The notes: a model not told the origin generated them from the sequence alone. DNA of 64,000 nt from Marinimicrobium agarilyticum DSM 16975 (GCF_000423345.1 NZ_AUHU01000017.1:16391-80390), one strand, 5' to 3'. Counted from the stretch's first letter, positions 51,035 through 63,658 are shown. Program-made: numbers and translations.

Positions 51035-51054
51035 ACCTGTTAGCGGTTAGTCCC

Positions 51055-51675
51055 TTACTTGGAGTAAAGCTCGACAATAAGGTTCTCGTTGATTTCAGCG
51101 GGCAACTCACTGCGATCGGGAACTCGGGTGAAAACACCTTCTTTTTTATCCGCGTTCACATCGATCCACTCGACATTGCTGCGCTGGCCGGCAAGCGTCA
51201 GTGCGTTCTGAATACGCAACTGGTTCTTGGCCTTCTCGCGCACTGCAACGACGTCACCTTCCTTCACCTGGTAGGAAGGGATGTTCAGAGTCTTACCGTT
51301 AACGCTGATCGCTTTGTGGGTTACCAACTGGCGAGCTTCCGCGCGAGTGGAACCAAAGCCCATGCGATAAACGACGTTATCCAAACGGCCTTCCAGCAAC
51401 TTCAACAAATTCTCGCCGGTAGCGCCTTTACGACGAGCGGCTTCTTTGTAGTAGCTGCGGAACTGCTTCTCCATCATGCCGTAGGTGCGGCGAACTTTCT
51501 GCTTTTCACGCAGCTGAACACCATAGTCCGACAGACGGCCGCGACGCTGACCATGCTGGCCGGGAGCGGTTTCCAGTTTACACTTTGAGTCCAATGCGCG
51601 CGCACCACTCTTGAGAAAGAGGTCGGTGCCTTCGCGGCGGGACAGTTTACATGTAGGTCCTATATAACGAGCCAT
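51055..51675 (-). CDS. rpsD: 30S ribosomal protein S4
   Basis: The 206-residue protein closely matches E. coli S4 ([40 protein letters not shown]) and includes the S4 RNA-binding domain. It is a primary 16S rRNA binder; in relatives S4 represses its own operon by binding the leader mRNA. Confidence 0.98.
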   Translation of the reverse strand: MARYIGPTCKLSRREGTDLFLKSGARALDSKCKLETAPGQHGQRRGRLSDYGVQLREKQKVRRTYGMMEKQFRSYYKEAARRKGATGENLLKLLEGRLDNVVYRMGFGSTRAEARQLVTHKAISVNGKTLNIPSYQVKEGDVVAVREKAKNQLRIQNALTLAGQRSNVEWIDVNADKKEGVFTRVPDRSELPAEINENLIVELYSK

Positions 51676-51688
51676 TATCTATATCCCC

Positions 51689-52084
51689 TTACACTCGACG
51701 TTTCTTGGGAGGACGGCAGCCGTTGTGCGGAATCGGCGTAACGTCGACAATGTTGGTGATTTTATAACCAACATTATTAAGTGCGCGAACAGCGGATTCG
51801 CGCCCGGGGCCGGGGCCCTTCACTTCTACGTCGAGGTTCTTCAGACCGTATTCTTTCGCTGCCTCACCGGCACGCTCCGCCGCCACCTGGGCCGCAAACG
51901 GAGTGCTCTTACGAGAACCACGGAAGCCGGAACCACCCGAGGTAGCCCAGCTCAGGGTGTTCCCCTGGCGGTCGGTGATAGTGACAATGGTGTTATTAAA
52001 AGACGCGTGGATGTGGGCTACCCCATCGACCACCGTCTTCTTGATTTTCTTTTTCGTTGCGGTTTTATTACCTGGCTTCGCCAT
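51689..52084 (-). CDS. rpsK: 30S ribosomal protein S11
   Basis: The 131-residue protein has S11 signatures [15 protein letters not shown] and the C-terminal [16 protein letters not shown]. It forms the 30S platform with S18 and S6. It lies 13 bp upstream of rpsD. Confidence 0.98.
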   Translation of the reverse strand: MAKPGNKTATKKKIKKTVVDGVAHIHASFNNTIVTITDRQGNTLSWATSGGSGFRGSRKSTPFAAQVAAERAGEAAKEYGLKNLDVEVKGPGPGRESAVRALNNVGYKITNIVDVTPIPHNGCRPPKKRRV

Positions 52085-52139
52085 AGCAATCTCTTCCTAA
52101 CCTGTAGTTACCGTACTTTGAATGACTGGCGCAGCGCGA

Positions 52140-52496
52140 TTAGCGTTTAATCGGCTTACGCGGGCCTTTACGAGTGCGAGCGTTGGTTTTGGTACGCTGA
52201 CCATTCACCGGCAAACTGCGGCGGTGACGCAAACCCCGGTAGCAACCCAGGTCCATCAAACGCTTAATATTCATCGACACAACGCGGCGCAAGTCACCCT
52301 CTACGGTATGCTTGCCCACCTCGGCGCGGATAACGTCGAGCTGTTCGTCGGAAAGACTGCCCATTTTGACATCTTCAGCGATGCCTGTAGAGGCACAGAT
52401 CTGCCGAGCAGTGGTACGGCCGATCCCATAGACATAAGTCAGGGAAACAACCGCATGCTTGTGATCTGGTATGTTTACACCAGCAATACGGGCCAT
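52140..52496 (-). CDS. rpsM: 30S ribosomal protein S13
   Basis: The 118-residue protein starts [20 protein letters not shown] and ends in the basic tail [20 protein letters not shown]. It bridges the subunits and contacts P-site tRNA. First gene of the alpha operon. A 187-bp gap to rpmJ probably holds the operon leader. Confidence 0.98.
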   Translation of the reverse strand: MARIAGVNIPDHKHAVVSLTYVYGIGRTTARQICASTGIAEDVKMGSLSDEQLDVIRAEVGKHTVEGDLRRVVSMNIKRLMDLGCYRGLRHRRSLPVNGQRTKTNARTRKGPRKPIKR

Positions 52497-52683
52497 TCAA
52501 AATACTCCAGTAACTCTAAATTTGCAGCGCTGACGGCGACCTGCGCCACCCAACACCCTCGAAAGGCGCGCAAGGATAGCGACAAAATCACCAAAAATCA
52601 ATAGCCCGAAGATTTCTCTCCGGACGACAGTCAACGCCCCCTACTGAACAACCCGCCCCTGGAGGGGGCGGGCCGGTCAATTC

Positions 52684-52800
52684 TTAACCCTGCCGCTGCT
52701 TGTGGCGAGGCTCGGCGTGGCAGATTACCCGCAGAACACCGTTGCGCTTAACCATTTTGCAGTTGCGGCAGATCTTTTTAACAGAAGCACGAACTTTCAT
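52684..52800 (-). CDS. rpmJ: 50S ribosomal protein L36
   Basis: The 38-residue protein reads [20 protein letters not shown] then [18 protein letters not shown]. Cys11, Cys14, Cys27 and His32 or His33 form the zinc site (zinc-binding form). It lies between secY and the alpha operon, its conserved position. Confidence 0.96.
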   Translation of the reverse strand: MKVRASVKKICRNCKMVKRNGVLRVICHAEPRHKQRQG

Positions 52801-52822
52801 GATCCTACCCTAAGTGTGGGGA

Positions 52823-54160
52823 TTAGCGAGCGTTGCCGCTGCCGTATCCCTTCAAGTTGGACTTCTTCATCAGTGACTCGTACTGATGAGACATCAAGTG
52901 CGCCTGGACCTGGGACATAAAGTCCATGACCACCACTACGACAATCAGCAGTGAGGTGCCGCCCAGATAAAATGGCACGTTGGCGGCCACTACCAGGAAC
53001 TGCGGCATCAGGCACACAGCCGACATATAAACAGCGCCCACCACGGTCAGACGGGTCAGCACACTGTCAATATAGCGAGCCGATTGCTCACCCGGGCGAA
53101 TACCCGGAATGTAGGCACCGGACTTCTTCAGGTTATCTGCCACTTCCTTCGGGTTGAACATCAACGCTGTGTAGAAGAAGCAGAAAAACGAGATCAACGC
53201 CGCGAACAGCAGAATATTCAATGGCTGCCCGGGACCGATCGCCAACGCCAGATCCTGAAGGAAATCGCTGGCAATGCCATCTCCACCCTCACCGAACCAC
53301 TGCGCGATTGATGCAGGGAACAGCAAGATACTGCTGGCGAAAATCGCGGGAATCACACCCGCCATATTAATCTTCAGCGGCAGATGGCTGGTTTGCGCTG
53401 CGTAGGCATTGCGGCCCTGCTGGCGCTTGGCGTAGTTCACCGTGATTCTACGCTGTCCTCTTTCGATCCGGACAACACACCAGATAACCGCCAAGCCAAT
53501 CACCGCAATGACCAGCAGTACCAACAGGTGAAGATCACCCTGTCGCGAACTCTCGAACGCCTGGCCAATAGCACTGGGCAGTCCAGCCACAATACCCGCG
53601 AAAATCAGCATGGAAATGCCGTTGCCGATACCCTTCTCGGTAACCTGCTCACCCAGCCACATCATGAAGACCGCACCGGTCACCAGCGATGTAACGGCAA
53701 CGAAGTGGAACGCAAAGTCCGCTTCCCCACCATAGGCAAAACCGGAGAAACTCACCGACATTGCCATCGCCTGAACGGTAGCCAGAAGCACCGTACCGTA
53801 GCGGGTGTACTGGTTGATCTTCCGTCGGCCCGCATCCCCTTCCTTTTTTAACTGCTCAAGGGAGGGCGTTACTGCGGTCATCAGCTGCATGATAATCGAC
53901 GCAGAGATGTAGGGCATAATACCCAACGCCAGAATACTCATGCGCTCCAAGGCACCGCCGGAGAACATATTGAACATTCCCAGAATGGTACCCTGATTCT
54001 GATTGAACAGGTTCGCAATCCGCTCTGGATCCAAACCCGGAACCGGAATATGGGTACCGATCCGGTAGACTACAATCGCCACGAACAAAAAGCGCAGGCG
54101 AGCCCACAGCTCGCCCAGACCTTTCTGATTCGCCAGCGATGGATTGCCGGGAGTTGCCAT
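52823..54160 (-). CDS. secY: Protein translocase subunit SecY
   Basis: The 445-residue protein has ten membrane segments and SecY signatures [35 protein letters not shown] and [15 protein letters not shown] loop [14 protein letters not shown]. It forms the protein-conducting channel. The ATG at 54160 ([18 protein letters not shown]) follows AAGGGGCG; the longer frame upstream runs back into rplO. Confidence 0.97.
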   Translation of the reverse strand: MATPGNPSLANQKGLGELWARLRFLFVAIVVYRIGTHIPVPGLDPERIANLFNQNQGTILGMFNMFSGGALERMSILALGIMPYISASIIMQLMTAVTPSLEQLKKEGDAGRRKINQYTRYGTVLLATVQAMAMSVSFSGFAYGGEADFAFHFVAVTSLVTGAVFMMWLGEQVTEKGIGNGISMLIFAGIVAGLPSAIGQAFESSRQGDLHLLVLLVIAVIGLAVIWCVVRIERGQRRITVNYAKRQQGRNAYAAQTSHLPLKINMAGVIPAIFASSILLFPASIAQWFGEGGDGIASDFLQDLALAIGPGQPLNILLFAALISFFCFFYTALMFNPKEVADNLKKSGAYIPGIRPGEQSARYIDSVLTRLTVVGAVYMSAVCLMPQFLVVAANVPFYLGGTSLLIVVVVVMDFMSQVQAHLMSHQYESLMKKSNLKGYGSGNAR

Positions 54161-54170
54161 TTGGCGCCCC

Positions 54171-54605
54171 TTACTCTTCGACTTTCCCGCCAGCCGCTTC
54201 GATGGCAGCCTTGGCACCTTTGGTGACAGCCACACCTCTAACTGTTACCGCCTTTTTGAGCTCACCTGAGGCGAAGATCTTGGCGCGCTTCATACTGGCA
54301 CCAATCACGTCAGCCTGCTTCAGAGTCTCGATATCTACCGTGTCGCCTTCGATCTTGTTCAGTTCGGAAAGGCGCACTTCAGCAGTAACCCGACCAATAC
54401 GGGAACTGAAGCCATACTTCGGCAGACGTTTCTGCAGCGGCATCTGGCCGCCTTCAAAACCCGGAGCAACCGTACCGCCGGAGCGGGACTTCAAGCCTTT
54501 ATGACCGCGACCAGCGGTCTTACCCAGGCCACTACCGATACCACGACCCACACGCTTTTTGCTGTGGACGCTACCGGGGGCGGGGCTCAGCGTATTAAGA
54601 CGCAT
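54171..54605 (-). CDS. rplO: 50S ribosomal protein L15
   Basis: The 144-residue protein starts [20 protein letters not shown] and has the Gly/Arg-rich loop [19 protein letters not shown] typical of L15. It lies 1 bp from rpmD and 10 bp from secY. Confidence 0.97.
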   Translation of the reverse strand: MRLNTLSPAPGSVHSKKRVGRGIGSGLGKTAGRGHKGLKSRSGGTVAPGFEGGQMPLQKRLPKYGFSSRIGRVTAEVRLSELNKIEGDTVDIETLKQADVIGASMKRAKIFASGELKKAVTVRGVAVTKGAKAAIEAAGGKVEE

Positions 54606-54606
54606 G

Positions 54607-54792
54607 TTACTCTCCCTCTACCTTGACCAGATAGTTAACAGAATTAATCATCCCACGCACGGAGGGAGTGTCTTCCACCTCAACGGTGTGGCCGATACGG
54701 CGCAGGCCCAGACCGGCTACGCTAGCCTGGTGCTTTTTCAGCCGGCCGGCGGCGCTCCGGACTTGAGTCACTTTAATCATTTTCTTAGCCAT
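54607..54792 (-). CDS. rpmD: 50S ribosomal protein L30
   Basis: The 61-residue protein starts [20 protein letters not shown] and ends [13 protein letters not shown]. The ATG at 54792 is preferred over codons further upstream because it matches the family length. Confidence 0.96.
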   Translation of the reverse strand: MAKKMIKVTQVRSAAGRLKKHQASVAGLGLRRIGHTVEVEDTPSVRGMINSVNYLVKVEGE

Positions 54793-54828
54793 GGTCGTAT
54801 TCCGCAATCAAAAACTGGCTTACACCAA

Positions 54829-55338
54829 TTAATTCAGGATATCTTCGACACTTTTTCCACGCTTAGCCGCAACGGACTCGGGTGAGGCCATGGACTTCAG
54901 CGCATTGAAAGTGGCACGAACAACGTTCACCGGGTTAGTGGAACCGTAGCACTTTGCCAATACGTTCTGCACGCCGGCAATTTCCAGCACAGAGCGCATG
55001 GCACCACCCGCGATCACACCGGTACCCTGAGACGCCGGCTGCATGAACACTTTAGAAGCGCCATGGCGACCCTTAGTGGGGTACTGCAGTGTATCACCAT
55101 TCAGTTCAACGTCGATCATGTTGCGGCGAGCTGCTTCCATTGCTTTCTGGATAGCAACGGGCACTTCGCGCGCTTTACCACGACCAAAGCCGACTTTACC
55201 GTTTCCGTCACCGACCACGGTCAGCGCAGTAAAGGCAAAGATACGACCACCTTTCACAGTCTTGGCAACCCGGTTGACTTGTACCAGCTTTTCCTGGAAG
55301 CCTTCGTTGTTGCCATCATCTTTCTTCGCGTATGCCAT
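54829..55338 (-). CDS. rpsE: 30S ribosomal protein S5
   Basis: The 169-residue protein has the double-stranded-RNA-binding N-domain ([40 protein letters not shown]) and a C-domain ([19 protein letters not shown]). It supports translational accuracy. Confidence 0.97.
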   Translation of the reverse strand: MAYAKKDDGNNEGFQEKLVQVNRVAKTVKGGRIFAFTALTVVGDGNGKVGFGRGKAREVPVAIQKAMEAARRNMIDVELNGDTLQYPTKGRHGASKVFMQPASQGTGVIAGGAMRSVLEIAGVQNVLAKCYGSTNPVNVVRATFNALKSMASPESVAAKRGKSVEDILN

Positions 55339-55348
55339 ATCTTAACCC

Positions 55349-55699
55349 TTAGAATTCCAGTCCAGCTTCACGCGCGGCATCGGCCAGGGCCTTGATACGA
55401 CCGTGGTACTTGAAACCGCTACGGTCGAACGCCACCCGGGAGATACCGGCAGCCTTTGCGCGCTCTGCAATCAGAGCGCCGACAGCTTTCGCCGCTTCGC
55501 TGTTGCCCGTTTTACCTTGACGCAGATCTTTATCCAGCGTGGAGGCACTGGCCAATACGCGAGCGCCATCTTCCGCAATTACCTGTGCATAAATATGCTG
55601 AGGTGTGCGGTGTACAGATAGACGGCTAACGTTCAGTTCACGAATCTTGGCACGGGCACGACGCGCACGGCGAAGACGAGATTGCTTCTTATCGCTCAT
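55349..55699 (-). CDS. rplR: 50S ribosomal protein L18
   Basis: The 116-residue protein has [20 protein letters not shown] and [20 protein letters not shown]. It binds 5S rRNA together with L5. Spc operon. Confidence 0.97.
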   Translation of the reverse strand: MSDKKQSRLRRARRARAKIRELNVSRLSVHRTPQHIYAQVIAEDGARVLASASTLDKDLRQGKTGNSEAAKAVGALIAERAKAAGISRVAFDRSGFKYHGRIKALADAAREAGLEF

Positions 55700-55708
55700 A
55701 TCCTGGCC

Positions 55709-56242
55709 CTACTTCTTCTTGGCTTCTTTACGGCGTACTTGCTCAGCCGCGTAACGTATGCCTTTACCCTTGTAGGGCTCGGGCTGACGCAATGCGCGGA
55801 TCTCTGACGCCACCTGACCGAGCAACTGCTTATCAGCGCTCTTCAGTACAATCTCTGTCTGGGTAGGGGTTTCTGCCGTTACACCTTCCGGTAAGGTGTA
55901 ATCAACCGGCTGAGAGTAACCCACAGACAGGTTTACAGTTTTACCCGACGCTTTTGCACGGTAACCAACACCGACCAACTGCAGCTTTTCTTCAAAGCCT
56001 TGATCGACGCCATGAACCATACTTCCAGCCAGCGCACGCATGGTGCCGGCCAGAGCGCGGGACTGCTTGGCCCCATCACGAGCGGAGAACTTCAACAGGT
56101 TTTCTTCCTGCTTCACCTCAACGTTATCGTGAATTTCCAGAGCCAACGTACCCTTTCCGCCTTTAACTGTAAGATTCTGCCCTTTGAGGGTGATACTTAC
56201 CGCGGATGGTACTTCAACCGGACTATTTGCAACTCGTGACAT
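55709..56242 (-). CDS. rplF: 50S ribosomal protein L6
   Basis: The 177-residue protein has two homologous L6 domains and the C-terminal signature [20 protein letters not shown]. It lies at the base of the 50S stalk near the factor-binding site. Confidence 0.97.
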   Translation of the reverse strand: MSRVANSPVEVPSAVSITLKGQNLTVKGGKGTLALEIHDNVEVKQEENLLKFSARDGAKQSRALAGTMRALAGSMVHGVDQGFEEKLQLVGVGYRAKASGKTVNLSVGYSQPVDYTLPEGVTAETPTQTEIVLKSADKQLLGQVASEIRALRQPEPYKGKGIRYAAEQVRRKEAKKK

Positions 56243-56254
56243 GACGATTTCCCG

Positions 56255-56647
56255 TTAAAATACAGTACAAAGAACTTCACCGCCCACGCCCTCGGCCCGG
56301 GCTGCGCGATCTGTCATTACACCTTTACTGGTGGATACGATCGCTACGCCCAGACCGCCACGCACGCTCGGCAGTGCGGTCTTGCCAGCATAGCTGCGCA
56401 AACCGGGACGACTGACCCGGTCCAGCTCGGCGATAACCGGCTTACCTTCAAAATACTTCAGTTCGACAGTCAGCTCGGGTTTGGCACCTTCGCTGATTGA
56501 AAAACCTTCGACGTAACCTTCCTCAGCCAAAACTTTTGCCACACTGGCTTTCAGTTTGGAAGAGGGCATGGAGACATTCGCTTTTCCCACCTGCTGGGCG
56601 TTGCGAATGCGAGTCAGCATATCGGCCAACGGATCTTGCATGCTCAT
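56255..56647 (-). CDS. rpsH: 30S ribosomal protein S8
   Basis: The 130-residue protein starts [20 protein letters not shown] and ends [11 protein letters not shown]. It binds the central domain of 16S rRNA; in relatives it is the autogenous repressor of the spc operon. Confidence 0.97.
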   Translation of the reverse strand: MSMQDPLADMLTRIRNAQQVGKANVSMPSSKLKASVAKVLAEEGYVEGFSISEGAKPELTVELKYFEGKPVIAELDRVSRPGLRSYAGKTALPSVRGGLGVAIVSTSKGVMTDRAARAEGVGGEVLCTVF

Positions 56648-56678
56648 CTGATTCTGCTCCTAATATAAAGCCCTGGGC

Positions 56679-56984
56679 TTACCAGCTGGACTTGACCAAG
56701 CCGGGAACGTCACCACGCATAGCGGCTTCGCGCAGCTTGTGACGGCACAAACCGAATTTACGATATACACCATGCGGACGACCGGTTATGCGGCAGCGAC
56801 GGCGGCCACGACTCGGGCTGGCATCGCGCGGCAGTTTTTGCAGCTTTACCTGCGCGTCCCATGCTTGCTCTTCGGAAGAAGCAGGGCTGGTGACAATCTC
56901 TTTCAGCTCCGCGCGCTTGGCGGCATATTTGGCGGCAGTGCGGGCACGCTTTGCTTCACGTGCAACCATTGATTTCTTAGCCAT
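56679..56984 (-). CDS. rpsN: 30S ribosomal protein S14
   Basis: The 101-residue long form starts [20 protein letters not shown] and has [18 protein letters not shown] near the end. It lacks the two-CxxC zinc ribbon of the short form, so it is the zinc-independent type. Confidence 0.97.
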   Translation of the reverse strand: MAKKSMVAREAKRARTAAKYAAKRAELKEIVTSPASSEEQAWDAQVKLQKLPRDASPSRGRRRCRITGRPHGVYRKFGLCRHKLREAAMRGDVPGLVKSSW

Positions 56985-56994
56985 GACGCTACCT

Positions 56995-57534
56995 TTAACC
57001 TTTGAACGGGAAGTTGAACGCTTTCAGCAACGCGCGACCTTCCGCGTCGTTCCGTGCTGTCGTCGTGATACAAATATCCAGACCCCGGAGTTTATCGACC
57101 TTATCGTAATCGATCTCAGGGAAGATAATCTGCTCGCCCACGCCCATGGAAAAGTTCCCGCGACCGTCAAACTGCTTCGGGCTGATGCCACGAAAGTCAC
57201 GAATGCGCGGAATAGCGATAGAGACCAGGCGATCAAGAAACTCATACATACGATCTTTACGCAGAGTTACTTTGCAGCCAATCGGCCAGCCATCACGGAT
57301 TTTAAAGCCCGCAATTGACTTGCGTGCCTTGGTGATTACGACCTTTTGCCCCGTAATCTTTTCCAAGTCACCGATCGCATTGTCAAGCACTTTCTTGTCG
57401 CCCACAGCTTCACCAACACCCATATTAATGGTGATCTTGGTGATGCGCGGAACTTCCATCACGTTCGCGAGACCCAGCTCTTCTTTCAGGTTGGGCGCGA
57501 GCTCTTTGCTGTACAGTTCTTTTAGCCTAGCCAT
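56995..57534 (-). CDS. rplE: 50S ribosomal protein L5
   Basis: The 179-residue protein has [20 protein letters not shown] and the C-terminal [19 protein letters not shown]. It binds 5S rRNA and contacts the 30S head. Confidence 0.98.
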   Translation of the reverse strand: MARLKELYSKELAPNLKEELGLANVMEVPRITKITINMGVGEAVGDKKVLDNAIGDLEKITGQKVVITKARKSIAGFKIRDGWPIGCKVTLRKDRMYEFLDRLVSIAIPRIRDFRGISPKQFDGRGNFSMGVGEQIIFPEIDYDKVDKLRGLDICITTTARNDAEGRALLKAFNFPFKG

Positions 57535-57540
57535 GTCTAC

Positions 57541-57858
57541 TTACGCCTCTACGGCTTCGCCATTGGATTTGAAAACGCGGATCTTGTCGCCGTTCTCAAG
57601 GATCTTGAAGCCAATACGATCCGCTTTCTGGGTTGCCGGGTTGTAGATGGCAACGTTGGAAGCTTCAATCGCGGCTTCTTTCTCTACGATTCCGCCGGGA
57701 ACACCCATTTGCGGATTCGGTTTCTGGTGCTTTTTGATCATGTTAATACCTGACACGATCAGGCGGCCATCAGCCTGCACACGAGTAACCTTGCCCCGCT
57801 TGCCCTGGTCGCGACCGGCGATAACAATCACTTCGTCATCACGTTTAATCTTTCGCAT
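57541..57858 (-). CDS. rplX: 50S ribosomal protein L24
   Basis: The 105-residue protein has a KOW motif at the N-terminus ([20 protein letters not shown]) and is an early assembly initiator of the 50S subunit. Spc operon. Confidence 0.97.
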   Translation of the reverse strand: MRKIKRDDEVIVIAGRDQGKRGKVTRVQADGRLIVSGINMIKKHQKPNPQMGVPGGIVEKEAAIEASNVAIYNPATQKADRIGFKILENGDKIRVFKSNGEAVEA

Positions 57859-57893
57859 TTGTCTGCCCTCAGCTCTCTGCCAGTACCAGGTGC

Positions 57894-58262
57894 TTAAAGC
57901 ACTTCTGGTGCGAGAGAAATGATTTTCATGAACTTCTCGCCACGCAACTCGCGAGTCACCGGCCCAAAGATACGAGTACCCACCGGAGCATCCTGGTTGT
58001 TCAGCAGCACAGCAGCGTTGTCGTCGAACTTGATCAACGAACCATCCTGGCGGCGAACACCCTTCTTGGTGCGCACTACCACCGCTTTCATCACCTGGCC
58101 TTTTTTCACCTTACCGCGCGGAATCGCTTCCTTTACGGTAACTTTGATGATGTCGCCCACTGCGGCATACCGCCGGTGGGAGCCGCCAAGAACCTTGATG
58201 CACTGAACCCGACGAGCGCCACTGTTATCAGCTACATCTAAGTAGGTTTCTGTTTGAATCAT
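57894..58262 (-). CDS. rplN: 50S ribosomal protein L14
   Basis: The 122-residue protein starts [20 protein letters not shown] and ends [15 protein letters not shown]. It lies at the subunit interface. First gene of the spc operon. Confidence 0.98.
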   Translation of the reverse strand: MIQTETYLDVADNSGARRVQCIKVLGGSHRRYAAVGDIIKVTVKEAIPRGKVKKGQVMKAVVVRTKKGVRRQDGSLIKFDDNAAVLLNNQDAPVGTRIFGPVTRELRGEKFMKIISLAPEVL

Positions 58263-58298
58263 CGTCCGTCTCCGAAACTATCTAGTCGCCTGAATCGT

Positions 58299-58565
58299 TT
58301 AGATTTCAGTAGCGCGCTCTTCAATGTTCACTAAAGCCCATGACTTGGTCTTTGACAGCGGACGAGACTCGGCGATCGTTACAGTATCGCCCATCTTGCA
58401 GTCATTGTTTTCATCATGCGCTTTCAGCTTTGATGACTTGCTCACATACTTGCCGTAAAGCGGATGCTTCACGCGACGCTCGATCAGCACCGTGACGGTT
58501 TTATCCATCTTGTTGCTAACAACCTTGCCGGTTAGTGTCCGAGCCAGTTTATCTGCCTGAGTCAT
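58299..58565 (-). CDS. rpsQ: 30S ribosomal protein S17
   Basis: The 88-residue OB-fold protein has [20 protein letters not shown] and [18 protein letters not shown]. It binds the 5' domain of 16S rRNA. Last gene of the S10 operon. Confidence 0.97.
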   Translation of the reverse strand: MTQADKLARTLTGKVVSNKMDKTVTVLIERRVKHPLYGKYVSKSSKLKAHDENNDCKMGDTVTIAESRPLSKTKSWALVNIEERATEI

Positions 58566-58567
58566 CG

Positions 58568-58759
58568 TTAATTACCTGCCTTCTGTTTAAGCACCGTTTT
58601 GATTCGAGCAATATCGCGACGAGTTTGCTTGAGCAGGTGAGTCTGGCCCAACTGGCCAGTAGTAGCCTGCATACGCAGCTTAAACTGCTCTTTCAATCGA
58701 GTCAGCAGTTCGCCGTTCAGCTCTTCAACGGATTTTTCCCGGAGTTCTGAAGCTTTCAT
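58568..58759 (-). CDS. rpmC: 50S ribosomal protein L29
   Basis: The 63-residue protein starts [20 protein letters not shown]. The ATG at 58759 overlaps the rplP stop by one base (TGATG), giving translational coupling; a GTG one codon upstream is less likely. L29 lies at the tunnel exit and helps dock the signal recognition particle and trigger factor. Confidence 0.96.
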   Translation of the reverse strand: MKASELREKSVEELNGELLTRLKEQFKLRMQATTGQLGQTHLLKQTRRDIARIKTVLKQKAGN

Positions 58760-59172
58760 CACATCACCGAACGTTTAACGAAAGTTGTATTAATAGGCAA
58801 CTTAGCAGCGGCCAGAGCAAAAGCCTCACGGGCAAGCTCTTCGCTGACGCCGTCCATTTCATACAGGACCTTGCCAGGACGGATCTGCGCCACCCAGTAC
58901 TCTACGTTACCCTTACCTTTACCCTGACGTACTTCCAGAGGCTTCTCGGTAATAGGTTTGTCTGGAAACACACGAATCCAGATTTTCCCACCACGTTTAA
59001 TGTGGCGAGTCATCGCACGACGGGCTGCTTCAATTTGACGAGCCGTAATGCGACCGCGACCAGTAGCTTTCAAGCCAAAATCACCAAAGCTTACTTTGGC
59101 GCCCCGATGGGCCAAGCCGCGGTTGCGGCCCTTCATTTGCTTGCGAAACTTCGTACGCTTTGGTTGCAGCAT
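58759..59172 (-). CDS. rplP: 50S ribosomal protein L16
   Basis: The 137-residue protein starts [20 protein letters not shown] and ends [10 protein letters not shown]. It organises the A-site tRNA binding region of 23S rRNA. Overlaps rpmC slightly. Confidence 0.98.
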   Translation of the reverse strand: MLQPKRTKFRKQMKGRNRGLAHRGAKVSFGDFGLKATGRGRITARQIEAARRAMTRHIKRGGKIWIRVFPDKPITEKPLEVRQGKGKGNVEYWVAQIRPGKVLYEMDGVSEELAREAFALAAAKLPINTTFVKRSVM

Positions 59173-59184
59173 CTTGCGTACCCC

Positions 59185-59865
59185 TTACTTGGACTTAGAG
59201 CCTTTTTTCTTAGGTGCAGCTTCAGCTTCATCAATGTCGCCGATGACTTCACCCTTGAAAATCCAAACTTTCACACCGATGATGCCGTAGGTGGTTGACG
59301 CTTCGGCGGTGGCGTAATCAATGTTGGCACGCAAAGTGTGCAACGGTACGCGACCTTCTCGATACCACTCGCTACGGGCAATCTCGGCACCCCCCAGACG
59401 GCCACCCACCTGGATTTTGATACCTTCTGCACCTTGGCGCATCGCATTCTGAACCGCACGCTTCATGGCGCGACGGAACATCACACGGCGTTCCAGCTGC
59501 TGAGCAACGTTCTGGGCAACCAATGAAGCATCCAGATCAGGCTTGCGGATCTCTTCAATGTTGATGTGCACCGGCACACCCATGCGCTCGCTCACTTCTG
59601 CACGCAGGCGATCCACGTCTTCGCCCTTTTTGCCAATCACGATGCCCGGACGGGCCGTGTGAATGGTGATGCGTGCGGTATTGGCGGGACGCTCAATGTC
59701 CACGCGACTTACAGACGCGCTGGACAATTTGTCCTGGATGTAAGAACGCACTGCCAAATCATTGTTGAGTTTGTCTGCGTACTGTTCGTTGCCGGCATAC
59801 CAGATTGAAGTATGCTTTTTGACGATACCCAGACGAATACCTGTCGGATTTACTTTCTGACCCAT
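59185..59865 (-). CDS. rpsC: 30S ribosomal protein S3
   Basis: The 226-residue protein starts [20 protein letters not shown]. It has a KH domain ([19 protein letters not shown]) and the C-terminal S3 domain, with a Lys-rich tail. It helps form the mRNA entry channel. Confidence 0.98.
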   Translation of the reverse strand: MGQKVNPTGIRLGIVKKHTSIWYAGNEQYADKLNNDLAVRSYIQDKLSSASVSRVDIERPANTARITIHTARPGIVIGKKGEDVDRLRAEVSERMGVPVHINIEEIRKPDLDASLVAQNVAQQLERRVMFRRAMKRAVQNAMRQGAEGIKIQVGGRLGGAEIARSEWYREGRVPLHTLRANIDYATAEASTTYGIIGVKVWIFKGEVIGDIDEAEAAPKKKGSKSK

Positions 59866-59878
59866 AACGCCTGCTCTC

Positions 59879-60211
59879 TTACTGGTCGGCTACTTTAACG
59901 GTGATATGACAAGTGCGCTTCAGAATGCGATCAGCACGGCCTTTAGCGCGAGGTTTGATGCGCTTCATACGCAACCCCTCGTCCACAAAAATCGTGGACA
60001 CTTTCAGTTCATCGACGTCGGCGCCTTCATTATGCTCGGCGTTCGCAATTGCGGACTCCAGCACCTTCTTGATTAACGCGGCGCCCTTTTTGGGGCTGAA
60101 TGCCAGAAGGTCCAACGCCTCCTCTACACCTTTACCGCGAATCTGATCGGCTACCAAGCGCGCTTTTTGCGCCGACAGACGAGCACCGCTGAGTTTTGCT
60201 GCTACTTCCAT
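59879..60211 (-). CDS. rplV: 50S ribosomal protein L22
   Basis: The 110-residue protein has the L22 start [20 protein letters not shown] and the extended hairpin region [20 protein letters not shown] that lines the exit tunnel, a known site of macrolide-resistance changes. Confidence 0.97.
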   Translation of the reverse strand: MEVAAKLSGARLSAQKARLVADQIRGKGVEEALDLLAFSPKKGAALIKKVLESAIANAEHNEGADVDELKVSTIFVDEGLRMKRIKPRAKGRADRILKRTCHITVKVADQ

Positions 60212-60241
60212 CGTGTTACCTCGTAGGCACTAAAATAGCGC

Positions 60242-60520
60242 TTAGCGCTTTTTCGCTTTTTTGTCTGCAGCGTGACCGCGATAGGTGCGGGTAGCCGCAA
60301 ACTCGCCAAGTTTGTGTCCAACCATCTCTTCATTAATCAAGACGGGCACGTGCTGACGACCATTGTGAACTGCCAGAGTCAAACCAACCATCTCAGGCAT
60401 GACCATCGAGCGCCGCGACCAGGTTTTGATTGGACGACGATCATTTTTTTCGATCGCTGTTTCGACCTTCTTAATCAGGTGAAGATCGATAAAAGGACCT
60501 TTCTTCAGTGAACGTGGCAC
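60242..60520 (-). CDS. rpsS: 30S ribosomal protein S19
   Basis: The 92-residue protein starts [20 protein letters not shown] and has [16 protein letters not shown]. It lies on the 30S head with S13. Confidence 0.98.
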   Translation of the reverse strand: MPRSLKKGPFIDLHLIKKVETAIEKNDRRPIKTWSRRSMVMPEMVGLTLAVHNGRQHVPVLINEEMVGHKLGEFAATRTYRGHAADKKAKKR

Positions 60521-60552
60521 TGTTGCTTCCTCTTTCAGCTGTTGATTTACCG

Positions 60553-61380
60553 TTACCGCTTGGAGCGGCTGCGGACAATCATCTTAGTAGTGCGCTTGTT
60601 TTTGCGCGTCTTGTAACCCTTGGTGGGAACACCCCAAGGCGTTACCGGATGACGACCACCAGAGGTACGGCCTTCACCACCACCGTGCGGGTGATCAACC
60701 GGGTTCATCGCCACACCGCGAACGGTTGGACGAACACCACGCCAGCGCTTCGCACCAGCTTTACCCAATGAGCGCAAGCTATACTCGCTATTGGATACTT
60801 CACCCATTGTCGCTCGGCAGTTAACCAGCACTCGACGGGTCTCACCACTGCGAAGACGCAATGTGGCGTGGGCGCCGTCACGAGCAACCAGCTGTACAGA
60901 TGCACCGGCCGACCGAGCCAGCTGAGCACCTTTCTCGGGCTTCAGCTCTACACAGTGAACAGTACTACCGACCGGGATATTGCGCAGCGGCAGGGTGTTA
61001 CCTACCTTGATAGCTGCAGCGTCGCCAGACTCGATCTTGTCACCGGCCTTCAGACCCTTCGGTGCAATGATGTATCGGCGCTCACCGTCTGCGTAACAAA
61101 CCAGTGCGATGTAGGCAGTGCGGTTCGGATCATACTCCAAACGCTCTACTTTCGCTGGAATACCGTCTTTGTTGCGACGAAAATCGATCACACGGTAGTG
61201 CTGCTTATGACCACCACCGACATGGCGTGTGGTAATACGGCCGGCGTTGTTACGGCCACCGCTCTTGGACTTCTTAGCCAACAGCGGCGCATAGGGAGCA
61301 CCCTTGTGCAAATCCGGATTAACGACACTTACTACAAAGCGGCGACCGGGCGAGGTTGGTTTACGTTTTACAATAGGCAT
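60553..61380 (-). CDS. rplB: 50S ribosomal protein L2
   Basis: The 275-residue protein has [20 protein letters not shown] and the C-terminal [18 protein letters not shown], near the peptidyl-transferase centre, plus [20 protein letters not shown]. One of the most conserved ribosomal proteins. Confidence 0.98.
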   Translation of the reverse strand: MPIVKRKPTSPGRRFVVSVVNPDLHKGAPYAPLLAKKSKSGGRNNAGRITTRHVGGGHKQHYRVIDFRRNKDGIPAKVERLEYDPNRTAYIALVCYADGERRYIIAPKGLKAGDKIESGDAAAIKVGNTLPLRNIPVGSTVHCVELKPEKGAQLARSAGASVQLVARDGAHATLRLRSGETRRVLVNCRATMGEVSNSEYSLRSLGKAGAKRWRGVRPTVRGVAMNPVDHPHGGGEGRTSGGRHPVTPWGVPTKGYKTRKNKRTTKMIVRSRSKR

Positions 61381-61393
61381 TGCAACAATCCTC

Positions 61394-61690
61394 TTACTCA
61401 GCTACCGCAAAGTCGATATCCTGACCTTGCTCAAGACGAACGTAGGCCTTCTTCCAGTCGCTGCGTTTGCCAACGCCATAGCGAGTGCGACGGGTTTTAC
61501 CCTTCACGTTCATCACGCGAACACTTTCCACTTTGACGTCAAACAGCGCCTGTACGGCCGCTTTGATTTCCAGTTTGTTGGCATCGGTAGAGACCTTGAA
61601 AACGACCTGATTGCCGTTCTCACCCGCCATGGCGGACTTCTCGGACACTACTGGCCCCAACAAAACTTTATAGATGCGTTCTTGGTTCAT
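61394..61690 (-). CDS. rplW: 50S ribosomal protein L23
   Basis: The 98-residue protein has [20 protein letters not shown] and [22 protein letters not shown] region [19 protein letters not shown]. It docks trigger factor at the tunnel exit. Overlaps rplD by 4 bp. Confidence 0.97.
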   Translation of the reverse strand: MNQERIYKVLLGPVVSEKSAMAGENGNQVVFKVSTDANKLEIKAAVQALFDVKVESVRVMNVKGKTRRTRYGVGKRSDWKKAYVRLEQGQDIDFAVAE

Positions 61691-62301
61691 CCCAGGATCT
61701 CCTCGAACTTTTTCAGAGCCGGAACAGTGACCACAACCTTTTCATAGCCGATCAAGGCAACCGGATCCACACCCTGAACGTCACGCACATCAACTTTATG
61801 CAGGTTGCGCGACGCCAGGTACAGGTTCTCGTTCACGTCCTCAGTCACAATCAGCGCTTCCGACAGATCATACTGGGCCAGCTTTTGAACCAGGCTTTTG
61901 GTCTTGGGCGCTTCAACAGAGAAGTCCTCCACAATAACCAGACGCTCCTGGCGATTCAGCTCGGAGAAAATGCAACGCAATGCGGCGCGATACATTTTCT
62001 TGTTCAGCTTTTGCTCAAAGTTGCGGGGCTTGGCTGCGAACGCCTTGCCACCAGAGCGCCAAATCGGGCTTCGAATGGTGCCCGCACGAGCCCGGCCAGT
62101 ACCCTTTTGACGCCAGGGCTTCTTGCCACCACCAGAGACTTCTGAGCGGGTTTTCTGAGCTTTGGTACCTTGGCGTGCGCCTGCCAGAAAGGCGACGACT
62201 GCCTGATGTACCAGGTCTTGATTAAATTCTTTACCAAACGCCACCTCAGATACGTTGAGCGTACCTTTGGCACCATCGGGCTTTACAATATTCAATTCCA
62301 T
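61687..62301 (-). CDS. rplD: 50S ribosomal protein L4
   Basis: The 204-residue protein has the tunnel loop [21 protein letters not shown]4 is the autogenous repressor of the S10 operon in E. coli and relatives. It starts 19 bp after rplC. Confidence 0.98.
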   Translation of the reverse strand: MELNIVKPDGAKGTLNVSEVAFGKEFNQDLVHQAVVAFLAGARQGTKAQKTRSEVSGGGKKPWRQKGTGRARAGTIRSPIWRSGGKAFAAKPRNFEQKLNKKMYRAALRCIFSELNRQERLVIVEDFSVEAPKTKSLVQKLAQYDLSEALIVTEDVNENLYLASRNLHKVDVRDVQGVDPVALIGYEKVVVTVPALKKFEEILG

Positions 62302-62320
62302 GGTCGTTTCCCCTCGGACA

Positions 62321-62965
62321 TTAACCGTTACTGCGCGCTTTCACTGCGGGACGAACAATGACGTCACCGCCCGGAGCTCCGGGAATGGCGCCTTTGACCA
62401 ACAGCAGATTGCGCTCAGCATCGACGCGGACCACTTCCAGATTCTGAACAGTTACCTGCTCGGAACCCATCTGTCCTGACATCTTCTTGCCCTTGAAGAC
62501 GCGACCCGGAGTCTGACATTGTCCGATGGAACCGGGCGCACGGTGAGAAAGAGAGTTACCGTGAGTAGCGTCTTGCATTGAGAAATTCCAACGCTTAACG
62601 GTACCGGCAAAACCTTTACCTTTGGAGGTGCCAGTGACATCAATCATCTGGCCGGCCTCAAAGGCTCCAACCGTGATCTCTGCACCGACTTCAAAAGATT
62701 CTTGAGTGTCGTTACGCAGTTCCCACAAGCCACGACCAGCTTCGGCATTCGCCTTGGCATAGTGACCTGCTGCGGGTTTGGTAACGCGGGAGGCGCGACG
62801 AGACCCTACTGTTACCTGCACTGCAGCGTAACCGTCGGTTTCTACATTCTTCACCTGGGTGACGCGATTGGGGGAGACCTCAATCACGGAAACAGGAATG
62901 GAAACACCATCATCGGTAAATATACGAGTCATGCCACTCTTGCGGCCGACAATACCAATCGTCAT
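62321..62965 (-). CDS. rplC: 50S ribosomal protein L3
   Basis: The 214-residue protein starts [20 protein letters not shown] and has the central loop [20 protein letters not shown] reaching the peptidyl-transferase centre. About 100 bp separate it from rpsJ. Confidence 0.98.
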   Translation of the reverse strand: MTIGIVGRKSGMTRIFTDDGVSIPVSVIEVSPNRVTQVKNVETDGYAAVQVTVGSRRASRVTKPAAGHYAKANAEAGRGLWELRNDTQESFEVGAEITVGAFEAGQMIDVTGTSKGKGFAGTVKRWNFSMQDATHGNSLSHRAPGSIGQCQTPGRVFKGKKMSGQMGSEQVTVQNLEVVRVDAERNLLLVKGAIPGAPGGDVIVRPAVKARSNG

Positions 62966-63066
62966 GTTGCTAACCTCTCAGTGTACGGGGCTTTTACCCG
63001 CTATGGCCGCCCATTTCAGAGCGTTACACAAGGCCCGGCTATTGCCGGGATGTCATTTACTTTATC

Positions 63067-63620
<554 letters not shown>

Positions 63621-63642
63621 AAAGGCCCCCGAGGGGGCCTTT
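63621..63642 (-). terminator. Intrinsic terminator after tuf
   Basis: AAAGGCCCCC (63621-63630) and GGGGGCCTTT (63633-63642) form a strong stem followed on the minus strand by TTTTTT, 17 bp past the tuf stop, separating tuf from the S10 operon. Confidence 0.92.
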
Positions 63643-63658
63643 CCAGCCATACAGGCAC